From Anolis sagrei (lineage: Eukaryota; Chordata; Lepidosauria; Squamata; Anolidae), in NCBI RefSeq assembly GCF_037176765.1, contig NC_090022.1:76633209-76697208 (forward strand): DNA of 64,000 nt. The letters run 5' to 3'. Position numbers and translations under genes: made by a program. Of the stretch, positions 10,466 through 22,032 are shown one piece after another. How positions within the stretch are numbered: the first letter of the stretch is position 1; each line of letters starts with the position of its first letter. Under the pieces are notes generated by a model. It did not search any database and was not told the DNA's origin. It was given only the letters and a program-made list of their open reading frames with translations.

Positions 10466-10468
<3 letters not shown>

Positions 10469-10545
<77 letters not shown>

Positions 10546-10556
10546 ATGTATGTATG
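10469..10556. repeat. compound microsatellite (TC)n(TG)n(TATG)n
   Basis: Three pure dinucleotide or tetranucleotide blocks follow one another: TC from 10469, TG from 10500, TATG from about 10528. The graded change suggests stepwise origin by slippage. Confidence 0.95.
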
Positions 10557-11026
10557 AAATAATATTTTTGGATTACAGCTTCATAATTTTCCAACATAGC
10601 AAGGGGATTTGATAGGTGTTATCCAAAATGCAGCTTTCCTTAGCTCTTCAACAATGAAAGACTTTGACAGAACCTTTCTGACAAAAGTGGGACTTTGGGA
10701 CAGTGCTGTTCCACGTGGCATTCAATGTTTGAAACTGCTGTTTCAGTGCTTTCAAAAATGGGTTCTAGAATTGTTTTCAGACTGGTTTTATATTTTTTTT
10801 ACATGCTTTTAAAACATTTTCATTTGTTCGTTGTCCCCAGGGCCCTTGTGGGGAGAGAAACAATACAGAAATACTTTAAACAAACAATTAAGGGGGAGAA
10901 CACATGAGCTGAGAGAGGCTACAGCAGCTTGCTTTTGCTTGAGTCTACAAAGAAGCACAGTATTTTGTCTCAATGGTGCAAACTGCATTAGGTGACACCA
11001 TCTGAGAGTGCAACACCAAAATTACT
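10557..11026. other. intergenic stretch, no gene recognised
   Basis: No exon or named repeat is supported here. Confidence 0.3.
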
Positions 11027-11034
11027 GTCTAAAA

Positions 11035-11362
11035 CAGTGGTTCTTAACCTGTGGGCCACGGACTACCAGTGGGCCATAAGGATGAAAATCTGGTCCACAA
11101 GCCTCCTTCCTCTTTATTTTAATTTATTTCCACTCCTTTAATGCCACCTGCTACTCCTTCCCTATTGCTGACCATGGCATACGTTGTGTATCAGAAACTA
11201 GTGCTGCTGTGGTCTATCCTGTGCAATTTTCTGAACCAGCACACCAAACCAAATCTAAAGTTGATTTACAAAAACTGATTTGTAACCCTTTTGGTACTAA
11301 TGTTGGAGTCAAGTGGCCCCTGGTCAAGTGGCCCCTGGTCAAAAAACGTTTGGGAACCACTG
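11035..11362. mobile_element. hAT DNA transposon remnant
   Basis: The ends are cagtggttcttaacc and gggaaccactg, the terminal type of SPIN-like hAT elements. A perfect 8-bp duplication gtctaaaa flanks it (11027-11034 and 11363-11370). The 328-bp body lacks a transposase frame. Confidence 0.85.
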
Positions 11363-11392
11363 GTCTAAAATGTTAGCGCAATGTTTATGCCA

Positions 11393-11393
<1 letters not shown>

Positions 11394-11434
<41 letters not shown>
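11394..11434. repeat. (AAT)n microsatellite
   Basis: About thirteen uninterrupted AAT units. Confidence 0.95.
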
Positions 11435-11435
<1 letters not shown>

Positions 11436-11439
11436 TAAA

Positions 11440-11615
11440 AAGGGCTAAGTACCCTAAGGTACCAGATCCTGTCTAATCTTGGAAGCAAATCAGGGTCAGT
11501 TCTGGTTAGTGCTTGAATACCAGCAAAATCAAGGTGCTCTAGACTACATTTCAGAGGAAGTAACTTGCAAATGAAATTCATGGGGTTGCCATACCTTGAC
11601 AGGTGATTTGAAAGC
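11440..11615 (+). mobile_element. 5S rRNA-derived SINE fragment
   Basis: The stretch gtctaatcttggaagcaaatcagggtcag...ggttagtgcttgaatacc follows the 5S rRNA order (ctgatctcggaagctaagcagggtc, tagtacttgg). Similar pieces lie at 21141, 44278 and 50683. It is a SINE head, not a working 5S gene. Confidence 0.65.
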
Positions 11616-11984
11616 ATGCATGCGTGTGCATACACAGTGTTAACCAGAAATTCATTATTATTTTAAAAGAAAATATCCTTGGCATCCTGTCCAGTTAGGT
11701 GGCCTTCTTGTCCATCTCTTACCCCTCCTACACGACACTGGCTGCTGTGTGCCTTAAACTCTTAATAACTGCATCAGGTATTAAATACTTTTGCCCTTTG
11801 AATTCAGTTTGTAGCAGTTGGAGTAAACAGGGAAAATGGGAAAAGTGGGAGGAGAAGACAGTCTTTAAGCATTTTAAAAATAACTGGGAAAGTGGGACAA
11901 AAGATGAGTTATTTGTCCCAGAAAAACTGAGACAGTTGAAGGGTATGGCTGCATTTTCAGTGAGTTCTCTTCATTCATCTAAAG

Positions 11985-12136
11985 CAGGCCTGGGCAAACT
12001 TGGGCGCTTCGGGTGTTTTGAACTTCAACACCCACAATTCCTAACAGCCTCAGGACCTTTCCTGGGCCTGAGGCCGTTAGGAATTGTGGGAGTTGAAGTT
12101 CAAAACACCTGGAGGGCCCAAGTTTGCCCAGGCCTG
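11985..12136. mobile_element. palindromic hAT-type MITE
   Basis: The ends caggcctgggcaaac and gtttgcccaggcctg are exact inverses. The flanks atctaaag (11977-11984) and atctaaaa (12137-12144) form an 8-bp duplication with one difference. Both arms share the middle aattcctaacagcctcagg. It is a shorter relative of the 1729-1928 palindrome. Confidence 0.88.
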
Positions 12137-12144
12137 ATCTAAAA

Positions 12145-12971
12145 CAATGTTTGCCTGCCATATTTCTCCCTCTGAGAGAAATTGTGTCACCAAAGAGCAC
12201 GCCCTACATTTTTTGGTGGCCACCTCTGTGATCCACAGTATCTGGCAGAGCTCTGCACAGGAGGTCAAGTGTATTGGGAATAAATGACTCTCTCCATCCA
12301 AGGCAGAGGCAGTTACATTTGAATATTGGTTTGCCAATACCGTCCCCCCCCCCCCCCGCCCCAAATCTCTGAGCAACAGCCAGCTGGCAGTGTGAGCAGG
12401 GGAGAACAGGGGTGGGAATTGGCTTTGGTGTCTGACTGGAGGGATGAGCCCTGAGGGAGCAGTATAGTTAATGATTGTGCAAGGAGGTAGGGAGAGCAAT
12501 ATGTTCTCAGGCTGTTTCTTGGCTACCCCTTGACCCGCTTGCTATTCTCACCCCCCTCCCATCTCTCTCCCGTTTCCTTTAGAGGTGTCAGTTCGGGGAA
12601 GAGAGACAGCTTTTATCTTGCCTTCTGGCCCAAGGCTGAAGACAGGAAGTCTCAGCCAGGAAGTTCTACATTTCCATCTTCAGCAATGCATCTACACCAT
12701 GTTGGGTGCAACCTGACCTGACTCTGGGAATAACATCCCAAGTCCTACAATATGAGCCCTTCAAAGGACTTTCCAGAAAAAGGCAGGGGATGGAGCAATG
12801 GCAAACAGACCCATCTTTGGCATATAGCATAATCATAGTCAAGTCTGATCAGGCTAGTCATGGAACGCAACAAGGGCCAGATGGCTGATTATGCATAGTT
12901 TATTATTTGTACTTTAAAGATGTATCTGTCAGGCTAATACCCGTGCAGAGTCCTGGAAGCAACTCTGCTCA
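12145..12971. other. intergenic stretch, no gene recognised
   Basis: It holds a C run at 12344-12357. Open frames have no recognised domain. Confidence 0.3.
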
Positions 12972-13112
12972 GGCGCCTTCTACATTGCCATATACTCCAG
13001 ATTATCAAAGTAGATAATCTACATTGAACAGGATGATCTGAATCTACACTGCCATATAATCCAATTCAAAGCAGATAATCTTGATTTTTTACAGCTGCGT
13101 AGAAGGGCCCTC
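12972..13112. mobile_element. palindromic MITE (cttctacactgccatat family)
   Basis: The left end gccttctacattgccatat and right end agctgcgtagaagggccc mirror each other, with an internal axis at aatctacactgccatataatcc. Confidence 0.8.
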
Positions 13113-13256
13113 ACACACTAAGCAGACTATAGGCACTCTTGGTGTGGGAGATACCTGCAGGAACAGCACATGGCTGACACAGAGATTTATTCCAACAGGA
13201 AGGCTTTATCTTTAGTTGCAGGATTGCAGACGTTTACAGCTATACACAGATGTACA

Positions 13257-13380
13257 CTCCACACATCTGTATAAAATCCACATTGAACTGGGTTGTATGG
13301 CAATGTGGACTCAGATAACTCAGTTCAAAGCAGATATCTGTCTTGATATTCTGGGTTATATGGTTCTGTGGAAAGGCCTT
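13257..13380. mobile_element. palindromic MITE (same family), partial
   Basis: It carries acacatctgtataaaatccacattgaactgg, the axis atggcaatgtggactcagat and the right end ttatatggttctgtggaaagg. It lies 145 bp from the previous copy. Confidence 0.78.
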
Positions 13381-13605
13381 CTCTCTCTCCCCAACAATCC
13401 TCCAAGTCTCCAACAGCAATTGTCCCTCAATCAGCACATGATGGCTGCTTGCTTATATACCCTCCTATGATACAATCTTGCATTCATAGTTACATGAGCC
13501 ACTGTGAATCAGCACTTTACCACATGGACATGCCTATGTGATTTAGCATTTTTCCATTTGAATATGCCAATATATTATAAAACTCTATCCGTAGCAACAT
13601 ATGAA
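13381..13605. other. intergenic stretch
   Basis: Nothing I can support. Confidence 0.3.
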
Positions 13606-13870
13606 TTTGTTTTCTTGTTGTTGTTGTTGTTGTTATTGTTGTTGTTATTGTTGTTGTTATTGTGTGCCTTCATCATCTCAGATTTATGGGAATCCTATCA
13701 CAAGATTTTCTTCTAAAGATATGTTCTAAGAGGGTTTGCATTCCTCTGAGATGAGAGAGTGTGACTTGCCCATGATCATCCAGTGAGTTTCCATGGATAC
13801 CCAGTCTTTTCCCCAACAATGGGACTCTATGTGTTCTGCACTTACAGCAAATCAACCCAAAATCCAGACA
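13606..13870 (+). mobile_element. tRNA-type SINE with (TTG)n start
   Basis: A TTG-rich run (13612-13662) leads into gtgtgccttcatcatctcagatttatggg, then gagagtgtgacttgcccatgatcatccagtgagttt. This order recurs at 43280-43500. It is a degenerate dispersed SINE. Confidence 0.6.
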
Positions 13871-15132
13871 TACACACATATAGAAACATACATAATACAT
13901 ACAGAGGGTGTCACCAAAACACTATGAAGCCTTCACAGTTTATAATTCTATACCTGTTGCAACCCCTCCTCTAAATCTATACATCCTTAACAGGATGAAA
14001 TATCCCAATAGTATAGAACTATCATAAAATTACAAGAGAAATATTTAGTGAGATTTGAAACTACGCGCATTGAAACTCATAGCAGTGCATTGCTGCACAG
14101 GGACAATTCCATCTTAAAGTAAAATGTAAATAAAGTGTTCTCATTGTTGTCTCATAGTTTCCAAGGCGACTCCATCAGTGGGTTTTGTTGGCGAGATTTG
14201 AGGGGGTGGGGTGCCGTCCACTGATGCAAAGTGTTAATTGCCCAGGGTCATGGTTTCCATGGTTGGGAGAGGGTTCAATCTTGCTCTCCAGAACTGAAGT
14301 CCAGGGCTCAAACCACAGTGGCTTTCAGTGATACTGATAGAGGAAGTTTCACAATTGATGGGAGGAGCAGCACAGAACTGAGATCCAAGGAAATGGGAGA
14401 GGGTCACTGTCAGAAGAGCTGAAATGGAAGCCCTATCCACCAGATTTCAATGAGAAGGGGCTAATTATGAGGCAGTTTGAATGAGGCCTTCCCCAGGGTG
14501 CAGGAAGAATATAGAAGCACACAGAGGGGCCCCAGATAGGATTTTGGGGCAAAAAATGTGTGTGGAGAGAGGGGACCTCTTTGTGCAGAAGGGTGGGGGT
14601 CTTAAGCCCTCCTACTCTGTTTCTGAGAGAGTCAGGCTGACCAGTCGTCTTGGCTCAGACATTGCAGAGGCCAGAGGCTGACTAATTTCCCCAGCTTTGT
14701 GGCTCAAAATAGAAAAACTTGAAACATTGACCTTTCACCTATCTAAAAACGGCTGTTGGCGCCATGGGAGCTGGATTCCACAACCAAGAGGGCCCAGTTC
14801 CAAGATCCTGGGGCAGACTTCAGCTTTTAAGCTCAGCGATGCTGCAAGATAAGCAGTCAAACCAAGGACCACCAGGTTAAGTCGAACATCTATCATCGCT
14901 GTGGTTTGGCCCAGGCTCTTTTGTTGGTGGGTGTTGATCTCTGCTCTTCCTGTGATACCAAATACAAGCTATAGCCAGCCAGCAGCCGTTTATGGCATTT
15001 CCTACACATGATTAGAGCCTGGAAAAGCTAATCTCTTTCACTTTTTAAAAACTATAAATCCCCGCATCATCAGAGGAGGGAGGTGGTGATGTGTGGGAGC
15101 AAAAGAGTAAATTTCCAAGCTTTGCACTCAAC
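13871..15132. other. intergenic stretch, no gene recognised
   Basis: About 1.2 kb without recognised repeats or exons. Open frames of 60-70 codons at 14231-14680 have no domain signature. Confidence 0.3.
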
Positions 15133-15236
15133 TGCTAAGTAAAAGAGAAATAGAGTGCATTCCTGAATGCCAGGGCGTTGGAGTAGATGACTATGTGGTC
15201 TCTTCCAACTCTATGATTCTATCATTCTATATGGAG
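15133..15236 (+). mobile_element. CR1 LINE 3' terminus
   Basis: The phrase cattcctgaatgccagggcgttgg...gtggtctcttccaactctatgattctatcattctat is the CR1-type end with its short terminal repeat of attctatg units. Confidence 0.75.
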
Positions 15237-15237
15237 T

Positions 15238-16035
15238 TATAGGCTGTATCCACACTGCAGTTTGATACCACATTAATTGCCATAGCTCAATTATGTGGAA
15301 TTCTGGATTGGTAGTGATGTGAAATTCCCCTCCTCTGCTGTACCAGCTCCACTGGCTGCCGATTAGCTACCGGACCCAATTCAAAGTGCTGGCATTGGCC
15401 TTTAAAGCCCTAAACGGTTCTGGCCCAACATACCTATCCGAACGTATCTCGGCCTATCAGCCCACCAGGACCCTAAGATCTTCGGGAGAGGCCCTTCTCT
15501 CCATCCCGCCTGCTTCACAGGTGCGGCTGGCGGGAACGAGAGATAGGGCCTTTTCTGTGGTGGCCCCGCGGCTTTGGAATGCCCTCCCTATAGAGATAAG
15601 ATCAGCCTCTTCGCTGATGGTATTTCGAAAAAAAACTGAAGACATGGATGTTTGAGCAAGCATTCGGCTAATCCGATGCGATGAAGTTTCTGATCAAGGA
15701 CTGGCAATCACAGACAACGAAATTGGATTATGATTTTAAACTAAGAGATGCATTGGTCTGTATTGGTGGCCCAATACTGTGTATTGTATATGTATGTGTT
15801 TTATATTTTTAATCGGAATATTGTTGTTTTAAATGTTGTAAACCGCAATGAGTCGCCGATTTAGGCTGAGATATTAGCGGTATACAAGTGTACTAATAAA
15901 TAAATAAATAAAATAAATACGTACCCTTCTCTGCCAGAGAGGTTTGGTGACACAACAAATTGCAAATCTAAGGATCCCATTGGAGCTATGGCAATTTTGT
16001 GTTAGAGTAGTAATTCTGTAGTGTGGATGGTCTCT
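15238..16035. mobile_element. palindromic MITE split by an L2 LINE
   Basis: The left half (about 15238-15320: ccacactgcagtttgatacc...attaattgccatagctca) and right half (about 15957-16035: gagctatggcaatt...attctgtagtgtgg) match the two arms of the tgtagaattaatgcag MITE family. The L2 end at 15305-15925 sits between them. Confidence 0.65.
15305..15925 (+). mobile_element. L2-type LINE 3' end
   Basis: An open stretch of 89 codons (15386-15655) carries FKALNGSGPTYLSE and RAFSVVAPRLWNALPIEIR, the typical C-terminal motif of L2/CR1-type ORF2. It is followed by a 3' UTR with gtaaaccgcaatgagtcgcc and an aataaataaataaa tail. The element is 5' truncated, and its long open frame suggests modest age. 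Confidence 0.82.
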
Positions 16036-16061
16036 TACACATATATTTACACAGATACATT

Positions 16062-16215
16062 GGGGCCTCTTTTACACTGCCATGTAATTAAGTTTCTGAT
16101 CCCAGATTGTCTACTTTGAACTGGATTACATAGCAGTGTAGACTCATATAATCCAGTTCAAGGAAGATAATTAGGATCTGAAACTGGATTATATGGCAGT
16201 GTAGATTAAACCTGA
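16062..16215. mobile_element. palindromic MITE (cttctacactgccatat family)
   Basis: The left end gcctcttttacactgccatgtaat and right end attatatggcagtgtagat mirror each other. The axis catagcagtgtagactcatat is near 16138. Confidence 0.78.
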
Positions 16216-16960
16216 GAAGTGGCTGAAAACAATGGTTATGGCTTATGATTTAGCATTTTAGTAAATGGATTCTACAGGTTTTGTGTGATTGCCTACTTGA
16301 TAAATGGCAACAGAAAGAGCAACAACATGTCTATAAATGGGAAGAGATTTTTTTTTCAGTCTCCCTGTCAACTATTTAGGGAGACAAACACAGGCTTACT
16401 AGGCTGAAGGCCTCCCCCATTCAACACTTGACACCTCCAGTGCAATAGTAGGAACCTGTGCTCCTCCAGATCTTGTTGGACACCTGTACCCATCAGCCTG
16501 GCCAAGCATGGTCAATGGAGGGGGATGGTGGAATTGCGGTCCATCAATACCTGGAGGGCCACTGAGTGGGGAGTTTTCAGCCTGAGATCCTAGAGGACTA
16601 GAGTAGATAAAGAGCTTAGGAAAAGTTCCTTTTTGGACTACAGTTCTCAAATAATCCCCCAACCAGTTTGACTAGTGGCCATCATAGCTGGGGGATTCTG
16701 GAAATGGTAGTAAAAATGCACAATTCAAATTTTGGTTGGATTAGTACTTTCTCTCACCCGATACTGAGCAGCTACATATCTATCTTTGAAAAATTATCTC
16801 CAAGTTGCTTAATTTTGAATCCTGTTTCCTCATAACTTTGATTTTATTTCTAGTTAATCTGCAATCAATCTGGGGAGCCTTTGGCCACTGGATAGGGTGG
16901 AAAGAAGGAGATCCATCAGACAATCCAAAGAGAACAGTACAGTCACAGTCAAAGAGACAC
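16216..16960. other. intergenic stretch, no gene recognised
   Basis: The only open frames are short and featureless. Confidence 0.3.
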
Positions 16961-16972
16961 AGTGAAATAAGT

Positions 16973-17258
16973 GGAGCCCCTGGTGGCGCAGAGGGTTAAA
17001 CCCCTGTGCCGGCAGGACTGAAGACCCACAGGTCGCAGGTTTGAATCCGGGGAGAGCGTGGATGAGCTCCCTCTGTCAGCTCCAGCTCCTCATGCGGGGA
17101 CATGAGAGAAGCCTCCCACAAGGATGGTAAAAGATCAAAACATCCTGGCGTCCCCTGGGTAACGTCCTTGCAGACGGCCAATTCTTTCACACCAGAAACG
17201 ACTTGCAGTTTCTCAAGTCGCTCCTGACATGACAAAATGAAAAGAAAAGAAAAGAAAA
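16973..17258 (+). mobile_element. full-length Sauria SINE
   Basis: It starts ggagcccctggtggcgcag, has the tRNA-like head with B-box ggtttgaatccg, the gagaagcctcccacaaggatgg middle and the BovB-like 3' end cagtttctcaagtcgctcctgacatg with an A-rich tail. The duplication agtgaaataagtg flanks it (16961-16973 and 17259-17271). Full length and a perfect duplication indicate a fairly recent insertion. Confidence 0.96.
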
Positions 17259-17271
17259 AGTGAAATAAGTG

Positions 17272-18414
17272 TGTTTGTTTCAATGCTGGAGTGTCATTTG
17301 GATAGTGTCCTCATATTGCATCTCTAAATTTTACAATGTAGTATAGCTTTCCATTATAAAAGAACTTCACCCCAGTTTATAACTGCTCCTTGACAGAAGA
17401 GTTTGTTTTGTTTTCTCAACTTTTTAATTGTCACTAAGACTCTCATGTTCTCTTTGCTACTCCTTTGCTTCTATCCCACTAGAGAGAGCAGAATTAAAGT
17501 GTGGAAGAGCTGCTATTTATCTCAAGATACACTCTTCTTCTTTTTGTCACATGTGGTCAATGGCATTTGGGGAGACTTTGTCAGTAAATCACCCCCACAT
17601 TTCACACTCTCCCTTTCTGTCATGTGCTTCCCAGCCCAGGGCTATTCTCTTTTCCATCCCAGCTTAGCAAACACCATATTATGCTGATACCATGCATAAA
17701 ACAAACAGTCCTCTTTCCTTATGCTTCAGGCAGCCGCTCCTCAAAGCCTTCAAGACTTTCTCTACTCTGCAATGCTCTTCACAATATCTGGGGAAGCTTT
17801 GCACTGGAGGCATGCCTCCTATTGGAACTCAAGCACATCCTGCACAAGGCTGTAGTCCTCATCAAGGACTTAGACAGGCAGATTAGTTAGTTGGCAGGGA
17901 CAAGCCCTTCCCCTATTGGCCTCTATGTCTGCCTATCTGCCTTTCTCTCTTCCTATCACTTTGCTTGTTAGACTGATACTTCTCAGGGACATGTCTCTTT
18001 TTCCAAGCACATGGTGCGCCCCTGAGTCCTCATTTATTCTTCTCCTGTGAGCATGGAGAGATAAGATGTCAGCTGTGAGTGAGTGAGATAGCAAGGCCCT
18101 GGTGACCATTCTATTTAGTTATGTAGTTCTTTGAATAACTAGTTTAAAGCTTCACTCTGCTCCTGAATTCCTTAAGCTCAATTGCTCTACTGCTGGCGTA
18201 AGAAGCTTCTACTAATGCTGTTGTTGCTGCTTTACCACTTTTGAATGTTTTTTCCTTTTTGAAAATCATTCCCCTCCCCATATCGCGTTTTCTGCCTTAG
18301 GATCCCTAATGAGGAAGACTGTCAATTTCTCCTACCATCTCCCATCAGCAGCTCCTAAAATCAGGCAATCTCAAGGTGTCTCTAAAGCAGCCACTTATTT
18401 ATCCCAAAATAAAC
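17272..18414. other. intergenic stretch, no gene recognised
   Basis: AT-rich DNA. Open frames of 60-95 codons at 17403-17890 overlap one another and show no domain. Confidence 0.3.
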
Positions 18415-19108
18415 AGCAATGGTGAGAGTGGGCAACCGTGTCTCATCCCATTCTGTATATCTATAGCATTGGTCAATTGTCCATTTATTTTTAGCTTAGC
18501 ATTTTACTTAGAGTATATTGCCCCCACTGCTTTTTAAAAATCGGTGGCCCACCTCATACACATCCAGAAGTTTCTCCAAAGCCCCCAGCTAACATGATCA
18601 AATGTTTTTTTCTGCATCCAGGAAAAACAATATCAGATCTATACTGGGGTCACTCTTTGCTATCTCCAGCACGTTCAGAATTGTTCTGACATTCTGACTC
18701 AAAAGTATATCTGGCAGAAATCCCGCTTGATCCTTATGAATAATCTTTGCTAGCATTTGAGTAAATCTATCTGCCAAAATTGTGGCAAATATTTTATGAT
18801 CACAATTCAATAATGAAATAGGTCTGTAATTTTTAATTTGGTTCATATTCTTATCTGATTTTGGGATTAGTACTATTTATGGTTTCTTTCCAAGACTCTG
18901 GTATCTCTCCTTTTCCAAAACTTTATTCATTACGGAAACAAGTATTGGTGTCAGCTCTTCATTAAATGTTTTATAATAAAGTGCCGAGAGGCCATCCAGA
19001 CCAGGGGCTTTATTTGATCTAAGCTTACTTATTCTTTCCATTAATTTGTCTGATATGATTAATCTATCTAGGTTACCTTTCATTGCTTGTATTAGTCTTG
19101 TAATCTTA
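18415..19108 (-). mobile_element. L1 LINE ORF2 reverse-transcriptase fragment
   Basis: Minus-strand translation in pieces gives SNKAPGLDGLSALYYKTF, IKNYRPISLLNCDHKIFATILADR, KDQAGFLPD and a later [14 protein letters not shown]-like segment. This is the order of L1 ORF2 RT blocks. Several frames are needed to read it, so it is decayed. A DNA element at 19109-19600 separates it from more L1 at 19690-19830. Confidence 0.85.
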
Positions 19109-19600
19109 GGGCGCATACAGACAGCACCCAAAATGCATGCCTTCCCACGTTTTCACGTGGGGCGTCCAAATGACACCCCACATAAAAAGGAATTCCTTCA
19201 AGACAAAGCAGGAAAACCCAGCTTAGTCCTGAAGTAATTTGTCAGCTGGAAAGACCCAGGCCTTTCAGAAGACCTGGGTCTTTCCAGCTGCAGGCACTAT
19301 GTGGATTGAGCCTGGGAATTGCATCACATGACTACCAGTACCCATCCACACAGCTGTCTCAAGTTTGATGGGCTCCTGGAGCCCAAGAAACCCAAGACAA
19401 GCCCCACCACCTCCAACCCCCCCCCCCCAAAGCCTTTAAACAAGAAAATAACTTATCTGGCCACCATTACCATGCTACTGGAGCTCTCCTGGCATGTAGA
19501 AATGACACACTGGGGGGGGGGGGAGTGGGGAGGAAATTTGTTTTCTTTTTAAAGAGCTTTTCGGGGGGGGGGGGGGGGTTGTGTTTGGGTGCCCTGTCAG
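19109..19600. mobile_element. DNA element inserted in L1
   Basis: The left end gcatacagacagcacccaaa and right end tttgggtgccctgtcag are imperfect inverses. The body has mirrored phrases (gacccaggcctttcagaag next to cttctgaaaggcctgggtc orientation) and G runs at 19508-19522 and 19563-19579. L1 coding sequence resumes about 90 bp beyond. Confidence 0.5.
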
Positions 19601-19689
19601 AAGGCCTGGCAGGGTATCTGAATGTCCCTCCCCCAGGAAAGTGGCGGGTGGTGTGTGGACTTCAAACCTTGCCTAATTGGGTTTAAGAA

Positions 19690-19830
19690 GCCTGACATGG
19701 AACTGTCCTTAGCCTCTTTTACCAATTGTGAGGTTCTGCCTATATCTTCCTGATCTTTTTTATATAGATTTGAATAGTAATTTCCCAATACCTTCTGAAT
19801 TTGCTACATATTTGTAATTGTTTCACCATT
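19690..19830 (-). mobile_element. L1 LINE ORF2 fragment, upstream part
   Basis: The minus strand reads GNYYSNLYKKDQEDIG, an L1-type segment that precedes the RT domain, consistent with one L1 split by the element at 19109-19600. Confidence 0.65.
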
Positions 19831-19950
19831 GTTGCTTATTTTGGGGATCAGTTGTGCTTTCTTCGTACCCTTCAGTTGCCAATGGTTCTTAGAGAGAACA
19901 CTTCTCTAGGCACTTGTGGGTCTCCCAGTGTGATTCTGTGGTCATCTAGT

Positions 19951-20241
19951 AAAGGTAAAGTTTCCCTTGACATTAAGTCTAGTTGTGTCCAACTCTGGGG
20001 TGCTCAAGAGCTGGTGTTGTCCAAGGCTATGTGGCTGACATGACTGCATGGAGTGGCATTACCTTCCCACCAAAGCAATACTTATTGATCTACTCACATT
20101 TGCATGATTTTGAACTGCTAGGTTGGCAGAAGCCGGGGCTAACAGTGGGAGCTCACCCCTCTCCCTGAAGTCGAACCACTGACCTTTTGGTCAGCAAGTT
20201 CAGCAGCTCAGTGCTTTAACCTGCTGCACCACCTGGGGCTC
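19951..20241 (-). mobile_element. squamate tRNA-derived SINE
   Basis: On the plus strand it reads aaaggtaaagtttccc...gtggctgacatgactgcatgg...attgatctactcacatttgcatg and ends in cgaaccactgaccttttggtcagcaa...gcaccacctggggct. The tRNA-like head is therefore on the minus strand. The copy at 52598-52925 is the same family and orientation. Confidence 0.88.
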
Positions 20242-20999
20242 TGAGGTCACTTACTGGCAGAAATTGACAGTATTGCTGCACTGGTGGGCCTTGAGATTTC
20301 TAGAGAGGTGTTCCCTCAAGTTTAAAAAAATTGCTTTTCCCCACTTTTGCAGGGGTCCTGTGTCCCTATCCACACCTAATGTGGAGGGCTGACTGTATTT
20401 TGGAGTAGCCACTCACTACTCAAACAGCATTGTACACCTATCTTACCTTTTTTCCTCCTTAACAGGTTTTCTCTGATAAGATAAAACAACAGAGATGACA
20501 ATGATAAATGATGCTGTCCAGACACCTCAAGTCCACTGCCATTAATAAGGCAGTGTGATTCTGCAGTAAAAGCCTCATTGAGTTTCCATCATAACACGGC
20601 TTTGAGTAAGAAAGGTGCATATGGTGGCAGCTGGTAACGGGTAACAATTGGAATGCCCACAATGAGAACTTCTTTAAATAGACCAATTGGACACAGAGAA
20701 GCACACACACACAAACCTTAGGGCAGTCAAGATTAGAAATGAGCAAGCTTGATTAGTAACTGCAACAACTTGGAAAATGGCCAGTGCTGACTCCCAATAT
20801 AGTTAAGAAAGTGGGAGGCAAAGAGAATAATTGGCTGCCCTTCTCCTGGTGAATGCTTGCATGGATTAAGAGAATTTAAAGTCTCCCCTCAGAAGGCCTC
20901 TTACATGTTCTGTTTTTCTCTGTACGTTTCCATTGTACCATTGCCACACCAAACAAGAGAACTCTGGTTTCTTTGATTATGTGGGTCTGCATTCTCATT
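20242..20999. other. intergenic stretch, no gene recognised
   Basis: Nothing I can support. Confidence 0.3.
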
Positions 21000-21019
21000 C
21001 TCTCTCTGAGTGTGTATAC

Positions 21020-21250
21020 GTGCCTTCAAGTCTCAATTGACATATGACACCCAATTAATTTCGTAGGGTTTCCTTAGACAAGGAATTCTCAGATGTGGTA
21101 TTCCTAGTTTCTTCTCCTGAAATCTGACCTATGGTTCTTGATATTCGTTGATGCTCTCCCATCCGATTACTTGCTTACCAAAGCTGATCCTACTTAGCTT
21201 CCAAGATTAGATGGAATTTAGTTCCTTTTGAAAACTTAGGGTCCAACAAT
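21020..21250 (-). mobile_element. 5S rRNA-derived composite SINE
   Basis: On the plus strand ctcccatccgattacttgcttaccaaagctgatcctacttagcttccaag is the reverse complement of a 5S rRNA-like head. The SINE body (cgtagggtttccttagacaagg) precedes it. Confidence 0.65.
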
Positions 21251-21892
21251 AAAGGGGATTGGTGTTCAATGGTTTCATTTTTAGTCTATGCAAAAGTGCC
21301 TTCCGTGCTTTTTGGTCTCTCATTCGGAACAGTGTGGTCATGGGCTGCCCTCTGGTGTTCAGATCCTGTGGAGATTAAGAAATCATGTGTCCTCATAAAC
21401 ATGCGTATATTTTCTTCTGGCATATTTTCCTTGGTTTATTCTTCTTAGAGGAACATACTAAAGATAAAGATGTGACCAGATTGGGCCATAATCTTGGTAT
21501 TCAACTGTATGCAAAACAAAAACAAAAACAAAACCCTCTCCTGCTGAACCAACTTTGTGATTTCATGGATCTCACCATCTGACATTGCAGCTTCCGTGGT
21601 TCTGTGCCTTCAAAACCTACATCTATTCATTCTTCCACCCCTCTCAGGAATGTTGCTTAGAGCTAAAGAAAATGAAGTGTATGGAGAGAGAAAAATGGGG
21701 AGGAAAGCATGGAGAGGAAAGTTAAGGCATTCAGAAGAAAAGGAAAAGATAGGAAACTATCTTCGCAATGCATCAAGTGATCAACAAAGAAGAAAAAATA
21801 ACAAATTATTCAATGGTTGCATCCTAAAGAGGATGAGAGGCCACCAATTCAACCCAGTTTGCACTAGAGACAAAGCTCTTTCAGACCACACA
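21251..21892. other. intergenic stretch, no gene recognised
   Basis: A 119-codon open frame (21557-21916) is lysine-rich in the middle and runs into the next MITE, so I do not call it a gene. Confidence 0.3.
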
Positions 21893-22032
21893 GGCCCCTT
21901 CTACACTGCCATATAAAATCCAGATTATATGCTTTGAACTGGATTATATGGCAGTGTAGACTCTTATAATCCAGTTCAAATCAGATAACGTGGATTTGGT
22001 AATCTGGATTATATGGCAATGTAGAAGGGCCC
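21893..22032. mobile_element. palindromic MITE, complete
   Basis: The ends ggccccttctacactgccat and atggcaatgtagaagggccc are near-perfect inverses over a 140-bp element. The axis atatggcagtgtagactc lies near the middle. Confidence 0.88.

Noticed and set aside
11440-11615. Possible 5S rRNA gene
   Set aside because: Only the inner part of 5S is present and it is diverged, with SINE sequence following.
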